A stretch of DNA of 64,000 bases from Acanthopleura granulata (taxonomy: Eukaryota > Mollusca > Polyplacophora > Chitonida > Chitonidae): positions 10,791,306-10,855,305 of the forward strand of contig JABBOT010000001.1 in the NCBI GenBank assembly GCA_016165875.1, written 5' to 3'. The notes under the pieces are model-generated. The model searched no databases, had not been told where the DNA came from, and worked only from the letters and a program-made list of their open reading frames with translations. Numbering within the stretch: position 1 is the first letter of the stretch; each line of letters starts with the position of its first letter. Positions 26,161-40,362 of this stretch are shown here, one piece after another. The position numbers and the translations under genes are program-made.

Positions 26161-28862
26161 TTTATTATTTATCCTCTGAACGTCATGATTTTGTGTGTTC
26201 AAAGAAGTTTTGATGTTTTTAGCTGTCCATGTATGTCTTCAAAGAAATGTCATAATACTGTGTATCTAACATCTTGTATAAAGTTGTGTTTTCTTGTGTG
26301 AGGTAGGAATGAAGCAATTTATTAAACCTGTCATCCCACTGAGCTCAGACTGGAAAATTATAAAACAAAATGGCTTTTTTTGGTTCATGTCATGTCATCT
26401 GGGCATGAAATATCAAAATGTAATAATGAAAACGATGTTCCACTCCAATGAAATATCACTAGTCCTAGTGTCCTAGTGAAGAAAATCCTGCGATTTCACT
26501 GATGTATAAAAAATAAAACATTTTACTGGCTGGTCCATCCATATATGTACAAATACAATGTAAATGTACAATAACTGTACTTTAAATGCATGCGCTAAAT
26601 ATGTTATATACTGGAACTTTCTGCTTGCACACTACACATGTTTAAATTTGTGCAGTCGGTAGGAAATTACAGAATGTACTAGATGACAACGAGCATCTTT
26701 AATCACCCTGTCCATGTCAAACAATTCTTGATGGAATCATGAGCTTTCACTTCTGACATAGTTTGAATTATATTACATATGATTAAAGGCATAATATTTG
26801 CCACAAAGCGCACATAAATGACTTAAATTAAATTTATCATAAATTTTAAACTAGAAAATGTGATAATTAGAAAAAGAAAAGTAATCATAGCTGCTTTGTG
26901 CTGGTATTTGAGTCAAGGTGTGAATATGCCCAGTATGATGAACATACCATGTTTGCCTGTACCTTTGCATTTGTACACGAGTACACAAAGCTACATGCTG
27001 TATTCTCACAGCTGTCACTGAGTATTTACATGTATGCAAAACAATGTCTTGAAAATGCAGTCCAAAATATTGACAGTGGAATGATATCATAGCTGACACT
27101 GATGAGGTTTATGAGGCTTACTGTTAACATCCTATTTACTGCCAAATTTTTGCTCCAGTATTCCCTTAGCCATGCAATCCAGCTCAGACTACTGAAGTCA
27201 GAAGCACAGCAGTTCCAAAGCAATCAAATTTCGCTAGGAGTGCCATCCAGTCAGAGGGAACAATCAAGTCCTGTCACAGATTGGCGGCAACATTTTAATA
27301 TGAAAAAAAAATACGCCTGCCATCTATGGCAGGTCGAAAGGAAATCAATACCATGTGTATTTAGTGCGCCTGATTCGATCAGGCACACCATCCTACATTA
27401 GTATGGATCAATAACTACTACCATAGATGCTAATGCTCACACAACAGCGGTATGCCAGCTGGGTCTTCATAAAGCAGCACCTTACACATACTTCTGTCCA
27501 GAGAGACACATTATTGGGGTCTACCCATTACATTCATGTAGAGGTAGGAACCTGACAACCTGCACAACATTTACAGCAGCATAAATTAAAGGTGTAGATC
27601 TGTCAACCACACGCCTTCAACAGGCTTATAACATATACAGCCAGCCCTACCAAAAAAAAAAAACAAAACAAAAACAGACCTTGCATCATATATACAGTAT
27701 TACATGGTATATACATACATGTACATGATTAGATTTAATGCTCAATGTGAAAATGGAACAGGATTGGGGGGGGAGGAGGGGCAAATAACTTACAAGTGCA
27801 AGTATTTATCATTGCATCAATTTCACACTCTACACATATATCCCATCCTTGTGCTTTGACCCCTGGTGAGTATATCACTATCAGCCATTTACTTCTGAGA
27901 CTTCTGCTTCCTCTTCAGGAATAGGGCATTTTACACCCTGGCAGGGGTAATGTGAGAAAATATCACCTGTCAATAGTCTAGTGAGCATCAACAAGTAGGC
28001 AGACCAGGGAGGGCCTGAATGCTTACAACCTCTGCCAACATGTACACCTTGTAAGTGGGCAAACAAACACAAGCCTGTAGACAAGCAGTAACCATGGTAA
28101 CCTGAGCAAGGAGAGTGCTGCGGGCCTGGAGTCAGCTGATGGAATTTCTGACTGGCTGTGGCATGGGTCAGCTGAGATCAGGGAGCATTGGGCCAGCCTA
28201 ATAACCTGGACATGGGCCAGCCAACCAGAGGCAGCATAACACTCACAAGGGTCTTATCACACTACTTGACCTTTGAGATTAGCACACTGCAGGGAGAGCA
28301 AAAGTGAAGTTACTGCTAAATTCTCCAATGCTGCTGCAAGCAAATCTCTGTCCCAAAATACATGTCTGTCACTGACTGGCTTTTCACAAAAAGTGAATAC
28401 CAGAGCAGCTCAACAAGCATGGAGGCCATCCAAAATTACACGTAAACAGCCAAACTCTGGATGTCCATCTGACACTTAGTTGAATCTTAAAAACAGTTTA
28501 TCTAATACAGCACACCCAATGTGACCAAACTGATAAAACGTACAAAGGTTTGCTCATTTTCAACACAACCTGAATATACTGGATGCATGAATTTCAACCA
28601 ATCATCAGAAAGTGCAATATACCATGTGAGCTAGGGCTGTTGGAGAAATGACATGATATGTATATACATAAACTAAAGAGAGTACTGACATAAATATGGT
28701 ATTCTAAAATGCATGCATCAGGGGAAAATAGAATTACACTATGGCATCAAGTGGAATATGTTATTATTTTAAGCATAGTGTACAAAGAACATGAACGAAC
28801 AAAAATTTCCCAGACGAAACAGGACCACTGAACTACCAGTTAGAGGGGTAAATACAGCGGAC

Positions 28863-28930
28863 ATATTTATTTATTTATTTATTTATTTGATTGGTGTTTT
28901 ACACCGTACTTCCGACTGAGCCAATGAGGT
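28863..28930 (-). mobile_element. SINE copy with core deleted
   Basis: The (ATTT)n tail and TTGATTGGTGTTTTACACCG are joined almost directly to the A-box end of the element (CCGACTGAGCCAATGAGG). The B box and the whole core are missing. Confidence 0.65.
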
Positions 28931-30270
28931 TCCCCAGCAGACATATCAGTGTCCTAATCATCAAGTCAGATGTACCAGCACATACACAGGTATACCTTAA
29001 AGGATGTCACACTATCACACACATATACATATACGAACACTAAAGTCACATGGTACTATTGTGGTCCATCTCCAAGTAAATGTAAAATGTTACCTTATTT
29101 ATCCAGTCAGTAATGTATGTACAATACACATTCAGCAGCATGAGGTGAAAATGGATGAATGGAAGATTAACCACGATGTTTCCACACAACCCGCAGAAGA
29201 AACTTGTAACATGTACAAATACAGTCCTACTACAAGGATTCATTATTCTTTTTTCCCCTTCATCATGCTCATTTCAACACATGCCTGCCTATACATATAT
29301 TCACATACTCTGTACACATGGCCTAGTTATGAAGGTGAGAGGTCAAGATCAGCATAGTCCCAAAGAGCTTAACCAGTCCTGTACATATCTACAACTATGC
29401 AGTGTTATGCGTGTGTTTGGATATATGTTATCAGCACATCATATTTTTACCTTTCCCTGATATAAGATCTTTGAGAATATACTGTACACATGAGTACACA
29501 AAAAGATAAAGCAATGACAACCTTCTGTCTCTCATGGGTTACTGTCTTATACTGGGATTTCATGAAGTACAGTAGTATTACAGTACCTAGAAAGGAGTTT
29601 AACTCTTACAACGTGTAATTACATGTGCACATATACATTTACACATACAGGGGCGGGTAATACATTTAATAGAGAATACATCATAAAAAATATACACATT
29701 ATTACTGTAATACATAATAAGAATTCCTAATTACATGTAGAATTTTTTACAACATACATGTAGTTCATGTAACATATACAACAAAACATCTCTCCTATTT
29801 TCACTACCAGTGGCACTGTCATATTCACCTATGGATGTCCCATTATTCATGAATACCAAATAATACATAACTTTCGACTTCTTTTAACTGAAATACAGGG
29901 CTCATGGAAGGCAGCATCACAATACATGTACATCCCATGCATACATTTATTTTAGTCTAGATTAGTCTAGATTTTTAGATTACATCCCTTCAGCCTGTTG
30001 TTCAAAGTTGAAGTTAGGTCTTTGTATTTCTTTAATTTGGACTAAAAAAAAGGTCACACTACATCAGTACCATGAAAATCTTGAACGTTTCAATGATTTA
30101 CAATGATACAAACAGCAATATTTTTTAAGAGGTTCACAACGGACTTCTGTTGGTGTTTCAAACTAATCCAGAGGACAAATTTGAGTCTTTTAAGGTATGA
30201 TCTTCCACATGGATTCCTCATTAAACTAAAACACTTCCCTATTCACAAAACTACTGATATATGTTTCAGT

Positions 30271-30491
30271 GTTTTACACCCTACTCGGTGACGAGCATTA
30301 CGGTGAGAGAAAACTAGGTAGAGCTTTGGTAAAACCCACAACCATCCACAGGTTCCTGGCTGACCATCCCACATATAGCCGGACAGTAAGCCAACATGAG
30401 CTGGACTTAAACTCAGTGACTACATTGGTTAGAGGCAACTGGTGCCATTACACTGCATCAGCACGCTAATCCCCTCGGGCACAGAGGCCCC
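30271..30491 (-). mobile_element. SINE, near full-length but diverged copy
   Basis: Minus-orientation copy retaining the 3' end (GTTTTACACC), the diverged core, the AACCCACAACCATCCACAGG segment, a degenerate B box (GTTTAAGTCC on the minus strand) and the head ending in GAGGCCCC. The tail is not preserved. Confidence 0.75.
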
Positions 30492-31405
30492 TATATCTTT
30501 TAAGAGTAATTAATCTAAATGACACGTCATGCTTGATGACAGATATCTACCTTTATCACATAACATGTCATATATGTAGTAATGACACACCCAACCCCTA
30601 CAGCTGACTGCTGAAGCCTATACAGACACATTATATCTGCATATGTTTACATCATAGCTCACTGTTAAGTAAACTAACATGTTCTAGATAACATATGTAT
30701 ATATAAACACATCAATGAACATCCATTTATCATGCAAAGAATGGTAAACAATCATAACATTTTATCTGCATACAAATCAAAATACAGTGATTTTACCTGC
30801 AGGCAAGTAGTATTTAGGACAGCCTCATCTACATCTATTTCGGTCAGTCTGTACATGTATCCCAAAATGCATTTCAACCAATTCCATGTACATGCAGAAA
30901 AAAAATCTTTTGCATCCAAATTAGCTGAAATTTCATCCACTACCATAAACCCAGTTAGTAAGACAATTAGTTTGGGCAATTTTGGTCAAAGAATCTTAAA
31001 ATCAGCTGAAAATTCTCATCCTTGAACATGTATACATTCAATGTTTATACTTGATTAAAACTCAGGTTTCGATCCCAATCATCCTTATCGTAATATTTAG
31101 ATGTATACATTCCACTGTAGACTAATTTACTTAGAATGAAATTTCCCAGTATGAGGATTAAAAGCTTGAGTAAACATTTGAAGTTACCATGGAAATGCAT
31201 TTAATTGTTCACCATTACATAAATGTGTGTGTAGTTCATAAATGAAATATGTAAAAGTTTTAAACCACCAACTGCTGCCTACATTTACATGAACATGACA
31301 ATAAATATTTGTGTTGGAACATCTGTGTTTTATTATTATCTCACATCACCTAAAATCTGTTCAATTAGATCACACAACACAATATGCTAGAAAATACATG
31401 CCAAA

Positions 31406-31468
31406 TGAAGAAAGTAAAGTAAGGTTACAAGTAATTTAATTACTTGTAACCATACTTTACTTACTTCA
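31406..31468. repeat. 63-bp near-perfect palindrome (31-bp arms, 1-nt centre)
   Basis: Arms 31406-31436 and 31438-31468 are reverse complements with two mismatches, separated by one T. The centre reads ACAAGTAATT-T-AATTACTTGT. It would form a stem on either strand. Confidence 0.85.
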
Positions 31469-31754
31469 TTCTGCCATATTGAAGCCTTTTTCACTTCATA
31501 TACTATGGCCGGCAGTTTTTTTCTTAGGAATCTGAAAATCTACATCAACATTACCTTGATATAATACTTGAGATTGTGTGCACCTGTGCCATGACCAGTT
31601 CATGCCCATATGTTTAAATTTTGGAATAAATTTCCTTTTGTTTTAGTGTTTGCAGTTAAAATTTTGGTAGTTTTTGGTTTATGTTTGTGGTTATTGTAAT
31701 AACAGACACATACACATAACAGTGGTGCACATATTACAGCTCAAAAGGGAAGAC

Positions 31755-31822
31755 CATCGCTGTGTAAGTGAAATCTTACTGAGTAAGGTGTAAAACACCA
31801 ATCAAATAAACAAACAAACAAG
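31755..31822 (+). mobile_element. SINE 3' end fragment
   Basis: Contains GTGAAATCTTACTGAGTAAG, then GTGTAAAACACCAATCAAAT and a CAAA/AAAC tail, the 3' terminus of the family. Nothing of the head or core is present. Confidence 0.65.
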
Positions 31823-33940
31823 GAGGTCAACAATACAGCATATGCGCACTGGCTTACAATATGCGGCAACCTGTTGAAGGTGTAACAATAACAATACATG
31901 CATGAAGTAATAATTTACAGACAATGGTTTTTAACAGTACACTTCACACATGAATATTACATATCACTGGCTATACGTCCTGTGTGTATACTATGAAAAA
32001 CCATATAAAAGAGTTGTAGCTATATGAATACTGCAAAGACTGGACTAATGTAAAGGTCTCTATTACAGCAGTGTAGGTGTCATATCTGGAGTGGATGTAT
32101 GTCCATACATATCTCCCAGTATATACATGGACATATATGTGTTACTTAAAAAGAACATTGTGAAATCTGAATGTGTTACAATGTGGCAGTTTTATGTACA
32201 CAAATGCTCATTTAAATATAAGCATATGTACTAGACAAGGGGATACTAGGTACATGTACAGTAAAAACATAGTGCAAACCCCACTGGAGATAGCAGTATA
32301 TAATACACTGGCTCGGTGCCAAGCTACTGGATTTTTCAGTCAGGCAATGAGGTCAGAGCCATAAAAGGTTTGTGTGTATGTACATGTTGCTGGTATACAA
32401 TGACCTATGTTGACAAAAGTATACCAGCTATCTTCCAGTTACCACCAAGGGTCTGTCACAGGCTGACCATAGAAAATCCTGTCCATTGCTTGGTTGTCAA
32501 TTATCCACTGCAAATATACAATGGGAAAATGGGAGAAAATATGCCAGCACTGGGCAGTGCACATTTGGCTGTATTGTCACTCGCATAGCCACCACAGCTG
32601 TGGCCTTACTCTGGCTGTATTATGAACAAGCTGCACTGAACATAACACATGCATCTCAACAGTATTCAGTCACTGGCAGGTAAATGTATGCACATAATGC
32701 ATGAACCTGTGTGCAGCACAAATACTCTACAGTTGTCTGCACAATCCCACTGTCTGCACACACTGTACATCTACATGTATTTTAACTCAGTTTTACAAGC
32801 AATGTAATAGATGCATCACTGTAATTCAACACCTATGAATTAGACCGAAATACTGAACAGATAAAAGTCAAGAAGAACAGACATGCACCTGGATCTAGTA
32901 TAAGAGAATGACTATTACGACAAATGTTGAGTTGCAATTCACGAAAGAAAACATGGAGACGCACATGTTAGTTACAAGACTCTTCCCAAGATATGTGGTA
33001 AGTAAGAAATTATGAGATGCTGTTTGGTGCAGAAGTTGTGGAAAATATTCTATCAAGTTTTTTAATGGTGGAGTACCAAATTTTCCCCCCAAGGACAAAT
33101 TTGTCTGGACTGTGGTATACATGGATACTGACACATATGTCCGTGTATGTAACATATGCTAGTACACTCGGGTGCAAAGTGCAGCACAGGATATTCAGCT
33201 AGAAGGCTCAGCCACATGTACATGTAGGTAATGTACAGCACAGTATCTGATCACCTCCTCAGCCAGGCTCCAAATGACTGTCAACAAGAAACTTTCTACC
33301 CTAATGTTGGTTTAAAAGCATTACAAGCTAAAGTAAATTATGGTAATTTCGCGAATCGACAAACAGATCAAATTAAAACTGCTTATATTCAAGAAAGGTG
33401 GCAACGGACAGGGCTGAATTTGTTCAGAATATCTACAGGTACATATAGATGTACATGCATATATATTTAATGCAACAGTGTTAAACACATATGATCATAT
33501 ATGTGCCGTGTACAAACAGATAAAAGCTTCATCTCCTTCAATGGCTCCCTCTATGATAACCATTACCAGTAAAACAACAATAAATAATTACTTACTGACA
33601 GATCTTGAATATTTACATTTAAAAAAAACAAGCTGAATAGCACATGTAAAGTTTACTTAAAATGCCCATTTGTACTATGTTGAAGAATACCAGACCAGGA
33701 GGTCAGAGCCAAAAATTAGCCATATGGGATAAAAAAAGTTCAAGAGTACATCCATGAATCTGTGGCTGTATCCTTATTTGACAAAAATGCAGTAGGTACA
33801 GGGAAATCCTTAGACTTTGTGTTTTTCATATTATTTACTGTGCAATGCACTTAAAACCCCTAGGCCTTCAGCACTTGTACAATTTAACAAATAGATACAA
33901 ATTCCACGAGATAGTATGTATAATACCAGCCTTTCATAAC

Positions 33941-34320
33941 AATGTGTAGGTGTGGTATAAATTTGGTGAGCTTCAGCTAAACTTTTCTAAAGATACTTTA
34001 CAAGCATATTATAAAATTTAATTTAGCCCAATGACCTTGAAGAAAATTACTAGGGTTCTTCCTCATGCCAATGTGTAAGTGTGGTGAAAGTTTGGTGATC
34101 TTGGGTTAAACCGTTCTACAGATACAGTGCTTACAAGCTTTGAATAAAATTTAACTTTGACGATCCCGATGACATTGAAAAAAAAGGTCACAGTCGCTGA
34201 AAATCAATAGGGTTCTTCTTCATGCCAACGTGTAAGTCTGATGTAAGTCTGGTGCTTACGAGGAACATGGATGGACACCGCCCGCTACGATAATAACCCT
34301 TAGCCAAAATTGGATGAGGG
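33941..34320. repeat. Modular intermediate repeat of molluscan type
   Basis: Two diverged modules of about 129 and 157 bp (starting at 33941 and 34070) plus the start of a third at 34227. Each begins AATGTGTAAGTGTGGT-like and ends in GGGTTCTTC(C/T)TCATGCC. The right end has ATGGATGGACACCGCCCGCT and CCCTTAGCC, a terminal signature I recall from mollusc genome repeats. No coding capacity. Confidence 0.6.
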
Positions 34321-34479
34321 GTACAAAACATTTGAAATATATACATTCCTTTTTATTTTATTAAAGTCAGGCTCATTGGCAATACTGTAGCATTACTGTG
34401 GTGAAAACATTATTAAATTATGATGATGTCTTGAAAAAACAGTAGATCAGGAAATGATCTAAACTTATTTTAACAATAA

Positions 34480-34480
<1 letters not shown>

Positions 34481-34519
<39 letters not shown>

Positions 34520-34520
34520 T
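34481..34520. repeat. (CA)n-(TA)n microsatellite
   Basis: Twenty bases of CA followed by about nineteen of TA in KDM3 intron 1. A compound dinucleotide repeat with no other content. Confidence 0.95.
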
Positions 34521-35148
34521 ATATCACATATGCTCTTAACATTTAAACATACATGTATTTTTGGCAAAAATAACAGCCTGGTCAGCCATGTGGGAGACAC
34601 TGATACAAACCAGAAGAACAAGTCTGAACAGGATCGGGTAATGTTACAATAAAGAAAAAGTGAACTACACATGGTACACAGACACACTACAACTAGGAAC
34701 CTGTCAGCCACCAATTATAATGGATCTCACAGATAAACTCAAGCATTCCTCATCCTTCATGCTTTGAACTGTCCTAACGTTTTTTATAAAGAGCATAAGG
34801 TTTACAAAGAGGAATTTTAATGGGGTTTGACATAGTATCAACTAACAGGCAGGCCATCAAGGTTGTGTATGTACATGCACTGGAGAGAAATTGTGGCCAA
34901 CCATCAGAAGATGACTGGACTGGCTGTAAGCTACAAGTGACAACACAGTCCTCATTATTCACTTACACGTAACTCTTCTCTATCCTACACTGTAAGTACA
35001 TATATAATTTTAACAAGGCCATCCTCCAAGACACCTGAAATATGAGGAAAGGCAAATGTAGGTATATCCAGAATATGTTGGTTTGCTGTTGTACATAAAT
35101 GAATGTTGAAGGGAAATAAAAAAACAATATTTGTTGATGAATTAAAAA

Positions 35149-35165
35149 TATATATATATATATAT
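35149..35165. repeat. (TA)n microsatellite
   Basis: Short uninterrupted TA run after an A-rich stretch in KDM3 intron 1. Confidence 0.85.
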
Positions 35166-36318
35166 GCCTATAGTACCTCTACACCACTGTCTTTTTAATG
35201 AAAAAGCATACAAACTGACTACAAAGAGGCACAAAAATCATTAAAACCCCCAAAAAATTGTGCATGTACATGTACATGCAGGCACACAAACTTGTGTCCT
35301 GTATATCTCTGCTCACATCTATGTACATCTGTAAGTTGTATATATCAATGTGCATGTTGGTGGATTAGTAAACTGGGGCATACAGTAGTGAGTGAATTGG
35401 TCAGGTTAAATGAGCCAAGTGACCCATGACTGACCTGTCACAATTCACTCATTCCAATGGGTCAGAGACTGGTCAGGGACAGACCATTCCATAAATCAAT
35501 GTTAACAGCCAATAACTGATTTGCCATTGGCTCTGCTTGACAATGACCTGTAAGGAGAAGTCAGACCTTAAATGTACAAACACTGATGCACCAGCTCACA
35601 GGCTTCCAACAAATACATGTACCTGCTCAAACTTCTTCTGTTCTACATTATGAATATAGTAACAACAGAGAAGCCAAACTAAATTATATTTACACCCCAA
35701 TACTTGTACATATAAACTTACGCAGAGCACAGAATAACAATACGTCCATCTCACACAAGAAAACCACATGTACACAAAGAAAATCAACACAAGCTCAGTA
35801 TCTGACAGGTCCCTGCAATCATTTTGGTGGAAAAATTGCCTTTATCACTATATATGTGCTAAGATCTCACAGGGAAAGGTGTGTCAACCAAGAAATCCAA
35901 GATGGCTAACAGCAGCCATACTGGCTTATGTATTATGTAGAGTGTTGAAAATCCGAACAGTCCCTCTACTGATCTCAAGCAAAATATCTGGCTGAAAACT
36001 ACACATAAGATATAAGATTATGACATCGAGTTAAAACTATACATGATTATTAAGTTAAAATGGAAAACAGGTATACTCTATATATGTACATTAAATCAGG
36101 GGAAAAAGTTACATGTACATTTATGTGTATGTAGTTTTGCGCACACAGCAGTCCTGACACAGGTATATAATACTTCAGTACTATAGCATACAGTATACAG
36201 GCACACATGACAGGTGCAAACAGCAACATTTAGGTACCTTCATGGAAAAATACGAGGGCATAACAATATACGCACATGTATGTACATGTACACCAGCCAA
36301 TCAGTACACAAACAACTG

Positions 36319-36840
36319 TTATAAAAGCTTTAAAGGGAAAGGCCTGGTAAAAATGAAGTTATGGTGAGTGAAAGGACCATTAAAAACTGTATCTGAAAAT
36401 ACCATCACCAATTTTTTTTAGATTTTTTTTCACCAAAGTAAACACAGTCAACTGTTTTGATTACATGGTGCGTTTTATTGACTATATTGATAATGTGGTT
36501 CACCAGTGACGACACGCCCAATTTTCTATGGCCCTAAAGCAGAAATTTAATGTCATATTAGCATTTTCATACACAGGCAAAAATTGGAGAATTATTCTTC
36601 ACAAGAACTTCATTCAGACCTGAACATAAAGATGGAAAAAAGTTGTGAGACTTCACTGGTGAACCACTTCATCAATATGTTTCATAAAACTCACCCCACA
36701 ATCAATACATTTGACTATATTTATTTTGTGAAAAAAACATCTAAAAAATTCGGCGACGGTATTTTCAGATACAGTTTTTAATGGTCTTTTCACTCGCCAT
36801 AACTTCAGTTTTATGAGGTCTTTCATTTTAAGGTTTATAA
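36319..36840. mobile_element. Fold-back (long inverted repeat) element, about 520 bp
   Basis: The left arm (36319 to about 36526) and right arm (about 36637 to 36840) are inverted copies about 200 bp long. They share long identical blocks, such as CCATTAAAAACTGTATCTGA in the left arm and its complement near 36760-36785, and GTGGTTCACCAGTGA at the inner end. The outer ends are TTATAAA and TTTATAA. The ~110-bp spacer has no recognisable coding sequence. Structure suggests a non-autonomous DNA element or an inverted duplication. Confidence 0.75.
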
Positions 36841-38020
36841 TGTTCGGAACAACTACATCGTCTACACTGAACACAAAAAAACATCATGTCAGCACACTTT
36901 ACCTATATCTCAGCACATTTTACCTACATCTAGATGTGCACATGTACTTGTTCTAGAGTGTTTCTCAAATACTACAGACAATTACTATAAATTTACTGTT
37001 TCCAATATTATAAAAGGTTGTCTCAAAGATGTCTTCCTGTTTTAAATGTACAGGTCCAAACAAATGTAATGCATCTTATTCCAAATAACTTTGTAACTGT
37101 CACTGCTAAGATCTACTCATTTCACCTGACTACCACTCGTCACCACTATGTTACTGTGATATTTTACAGTTTTTACTCAACCAGTAAAACAGAAAGACAT
37201 ATAAATGTACTATAGTATACAGGTAAGTTACTATATAATGATGTATGCAGACAGGAATGTTTGAAAATGTGACTTCATTCCTTGTATGCTGACAGGAATT
37301 TAAATGTTTGGTTAACTTTCAAAATATTAGAACATAAATATAAATGTTAATTGGCAGCAAAGGTAAAGTGCAATTCCCAGTGTATACATTGTAGATGTTA
37401 TAGTAAACTACACTATACTCTTCTTCATTAACATATATCAACCATTTACATGTACCTAACTAGTCTGTATTCAGAAAACAGACCCCGCATGTAGCAGATC
37501 CCAAACGCAGGGGTCAAAATGTTCTAAATCTAGCATATTCTACCCCCTTAAATTACGTTGGATGACCTCAATTTTTGTTGAAGTCATCAGTGACAAGTTC
37601 GAAATATCAAATTTTTTAAACACGAAATGTATAAATTACTCCCCCAATGTCCTAGTCGAAGTCGCCAGATTGACAGTACTGTACGTTATGAGTGGAATTT
37701 ATAAAAGGCTTGTTATATCCTCTGTTGGAGATTATATCCACTTACAGGTGATAATAGGTGGTAGATGTCCTAACACATTGTCCACAGATCTCTAATGGCA
37801 ATATTCACAAAGGACTTTACGTCAATGAATTACACCTGCAATTGCATGCCAGCCACATTTTTAACTGACACGGTAGATTTACATAAGCGAGACACTCCTT
37901 CAGGCCAAATGATCACGAAAAAGACAACTTCAGCACTTACATGAAAAAGAAAAAAAATACATGCACAGATACATACATGCATACGCATGACGCTTTCTCA
38001 AGTCAACATTTGCAACAGTA

Positions 38021-38112
38021 TTTATTTATTTATTTGATTGGGGTTTTACGCCGTGGGAGGTTGCTAGGTCACTGAGCGGCACTAGCGCGCTAACTGACTG
38101 AGCCATGGAGGC
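38021..38112 (-). mobile_element. SINE copy with core deleted, head retained
   Basis: Starts with a (TTTA)n tail and TTTGATTGGGGTTTTACGCC, then passes directly to the head region (CACTAGCGCGCTAACTGACT and GAGCCATGGAGGC). The A-box region survives but the B box and core are missing. The breakpoint differs from the copy at 28863. Confidence 0.7.
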
Positions 38113-40362
38113 ATTTACTGTTAGTAGTAAATGATATCTTTAAGCAAGAACAAGAATCAAGTAATTAACAATGGATGACCCTGCAGTTGACATGCCATGG
38201 CTGACCTGAGCATGAACTTTGGACATCCCCCATCCTCTCCCTCCATACACAGAGAGAAATATCCCACACCATGTATCCTGGCCTATGCAATGACCACAAT
38301 GTACCGACGGGATGATGCTTGTGCACAGTAAATGACATTAAAGTCCTTCATAGCACAGTACTTATAAATATTTCATGGTGGATTTCCTTGATAGGACTGG
38401 AGTCCACCTCAATGCATACATACCACTCAGGGATTTTCATCACAGAGCCTTTCATCCTTTACCCTTTCAGAATACATCTCATGTGTAAGTGTAGTTTACA
38501 AAAAGCAGTTCTCAGAAGAAATAGCCATTAAATGGTATGATCTGGGATTGATAAAATCAGTTCTATTTAAATACGTAATAACATGGGCAAATATTATAAT
38601 ATATCACAGAATAGAAAATTCCCACTTACTATTCAAATAACACATGCCTCTACCTTAGATGTAAGCCAATATATATACATATATTACATAGTTTCTCTCA
38701 AAATACTGCCTGAATCTGTATTTAATATGGACAAAACTAAGTACATGTACATGTACTATAGGTCTAAGATTTTTAGCTCATGGCAAAAACAGCAAACAAT
38801 TTTGTATCAACAAATCTTCATAAAATGTAGATACTATATATCTGAAAGTACATGACCAGGCATAAATGTGATGGAAGACATCCCCATGCTAAAGGCAACA
38901 GCCTGCAGACCAATATACATGTACTGCAATAAGATAGCATTCTCTTGACTGAACAGTTCTTGGAACTTGCTTTTTGTGTAATCTTTAGAGTGGTTATGAA
39001 TTATTGAAGGCTTTAAAACAGGAGACAAACTGAGGTAAAATCCTTGCAGTCAAGAAAAAAAGAGTACATGATGTCCTGTGTTAACGATCGTACTTCAAGG
39101 TAGTTGATAGAAGCAACTGACTTTGTCAATACTGATGAAGAAAAATATAAACAGCTAGCCATGTTGGCATGTGGATATGATGCTGGCAAAAAGGTTTGTA
39201 TGTATGCCTTAGGTTCTACGTCACACATAACAATTTTTCAGTCATATGAACTGAAGGTGTGAATTTACACTAAATCTAAGGTAGTTGCATGTTATGTAAC
39301 TGTTTAGCACTCTGAAAAACATTTTTTTGACTAAATCAATATATGTATAATAATTCATATTCAGTAGATATTCAGGTGCATTCCATCATACTTTAATAAA
39401 AAGGATCAAGACTTAGTCGTGTACTTACATCTATTTTGTGATTTCATGGTTGTCCACATTTCATTTACTACATCATCAGAAAGTAACACATGTATAGGAT
39501 GTTAATTCTTATACATTTACATGTAAACTTTTTCTTACATCCAATATTTGTTATGGTACGCACTAATGTACTTTATCGCAATTATTGTTTTTTGCAATTC
39601 CCCAACAGCGTATTTGTGCAATAAAAGATGATTCTGGTCAATTCAGATTAAGTGCAGAAATACATGAACATATGCAGACTAAAGGTTTGAATGTATACAT
39701 ACCTGTACGAGATAAATTTCTATGTATAAATATACAAATACACTGCGATGCACTAAAGTACTACATGTACATGTATGCCAAAGGTTCTTGCTGTTCAATA
39801 TAAGGCAAAGGGCTCCCTTCTTCATTTCAGTGTGAGATGTGCCATGAGGATTTAGTGCTACATTTATATCACCATGGACATGTGACTAACCCGCTGACCT
39901 GAATTAAGGACAGCTTGTGATCACTCTGAGGAATCTGACCCAACAAATATTTAGATAGAGTCAAGGAGATTGTTGTCAGACTGTTTACTTATGGCCCCAC
40001 TCATCTCCAGTTTCCTTCTGTGTAGGTGTATGCCATGGGTGCCAGGCAACATGACCTTGACCCATAGAGAAATGAGGGGCACATACATGCATGAACCTTC
40101 TGTCAAACTGGTTCATTACACCATTATGTACTTTTACGCACTGAAGATATACATCTTTAGATGTTCATGATTTCCACAGGTAACACCTACATGGTACATG
40201 AAGTCACGCCAAAATGATTTGGACAAAAAAATGATTAAAAATAACTCCAACCTAAATTTCATTTGCAACAGCTGACCACTAGACATTTTACTGAACACTG
40301 GCTGAACACCTGAATTGGAAATCAGACTTGTGTAAATTGCATGTATGACCAGTCTGCTACAG

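Noticed and set aside
28863..28889. CRISPR-like or microsatellite array
   Set aside because: The ATTT repeats are the tail of a SINE copy, with no spacers.
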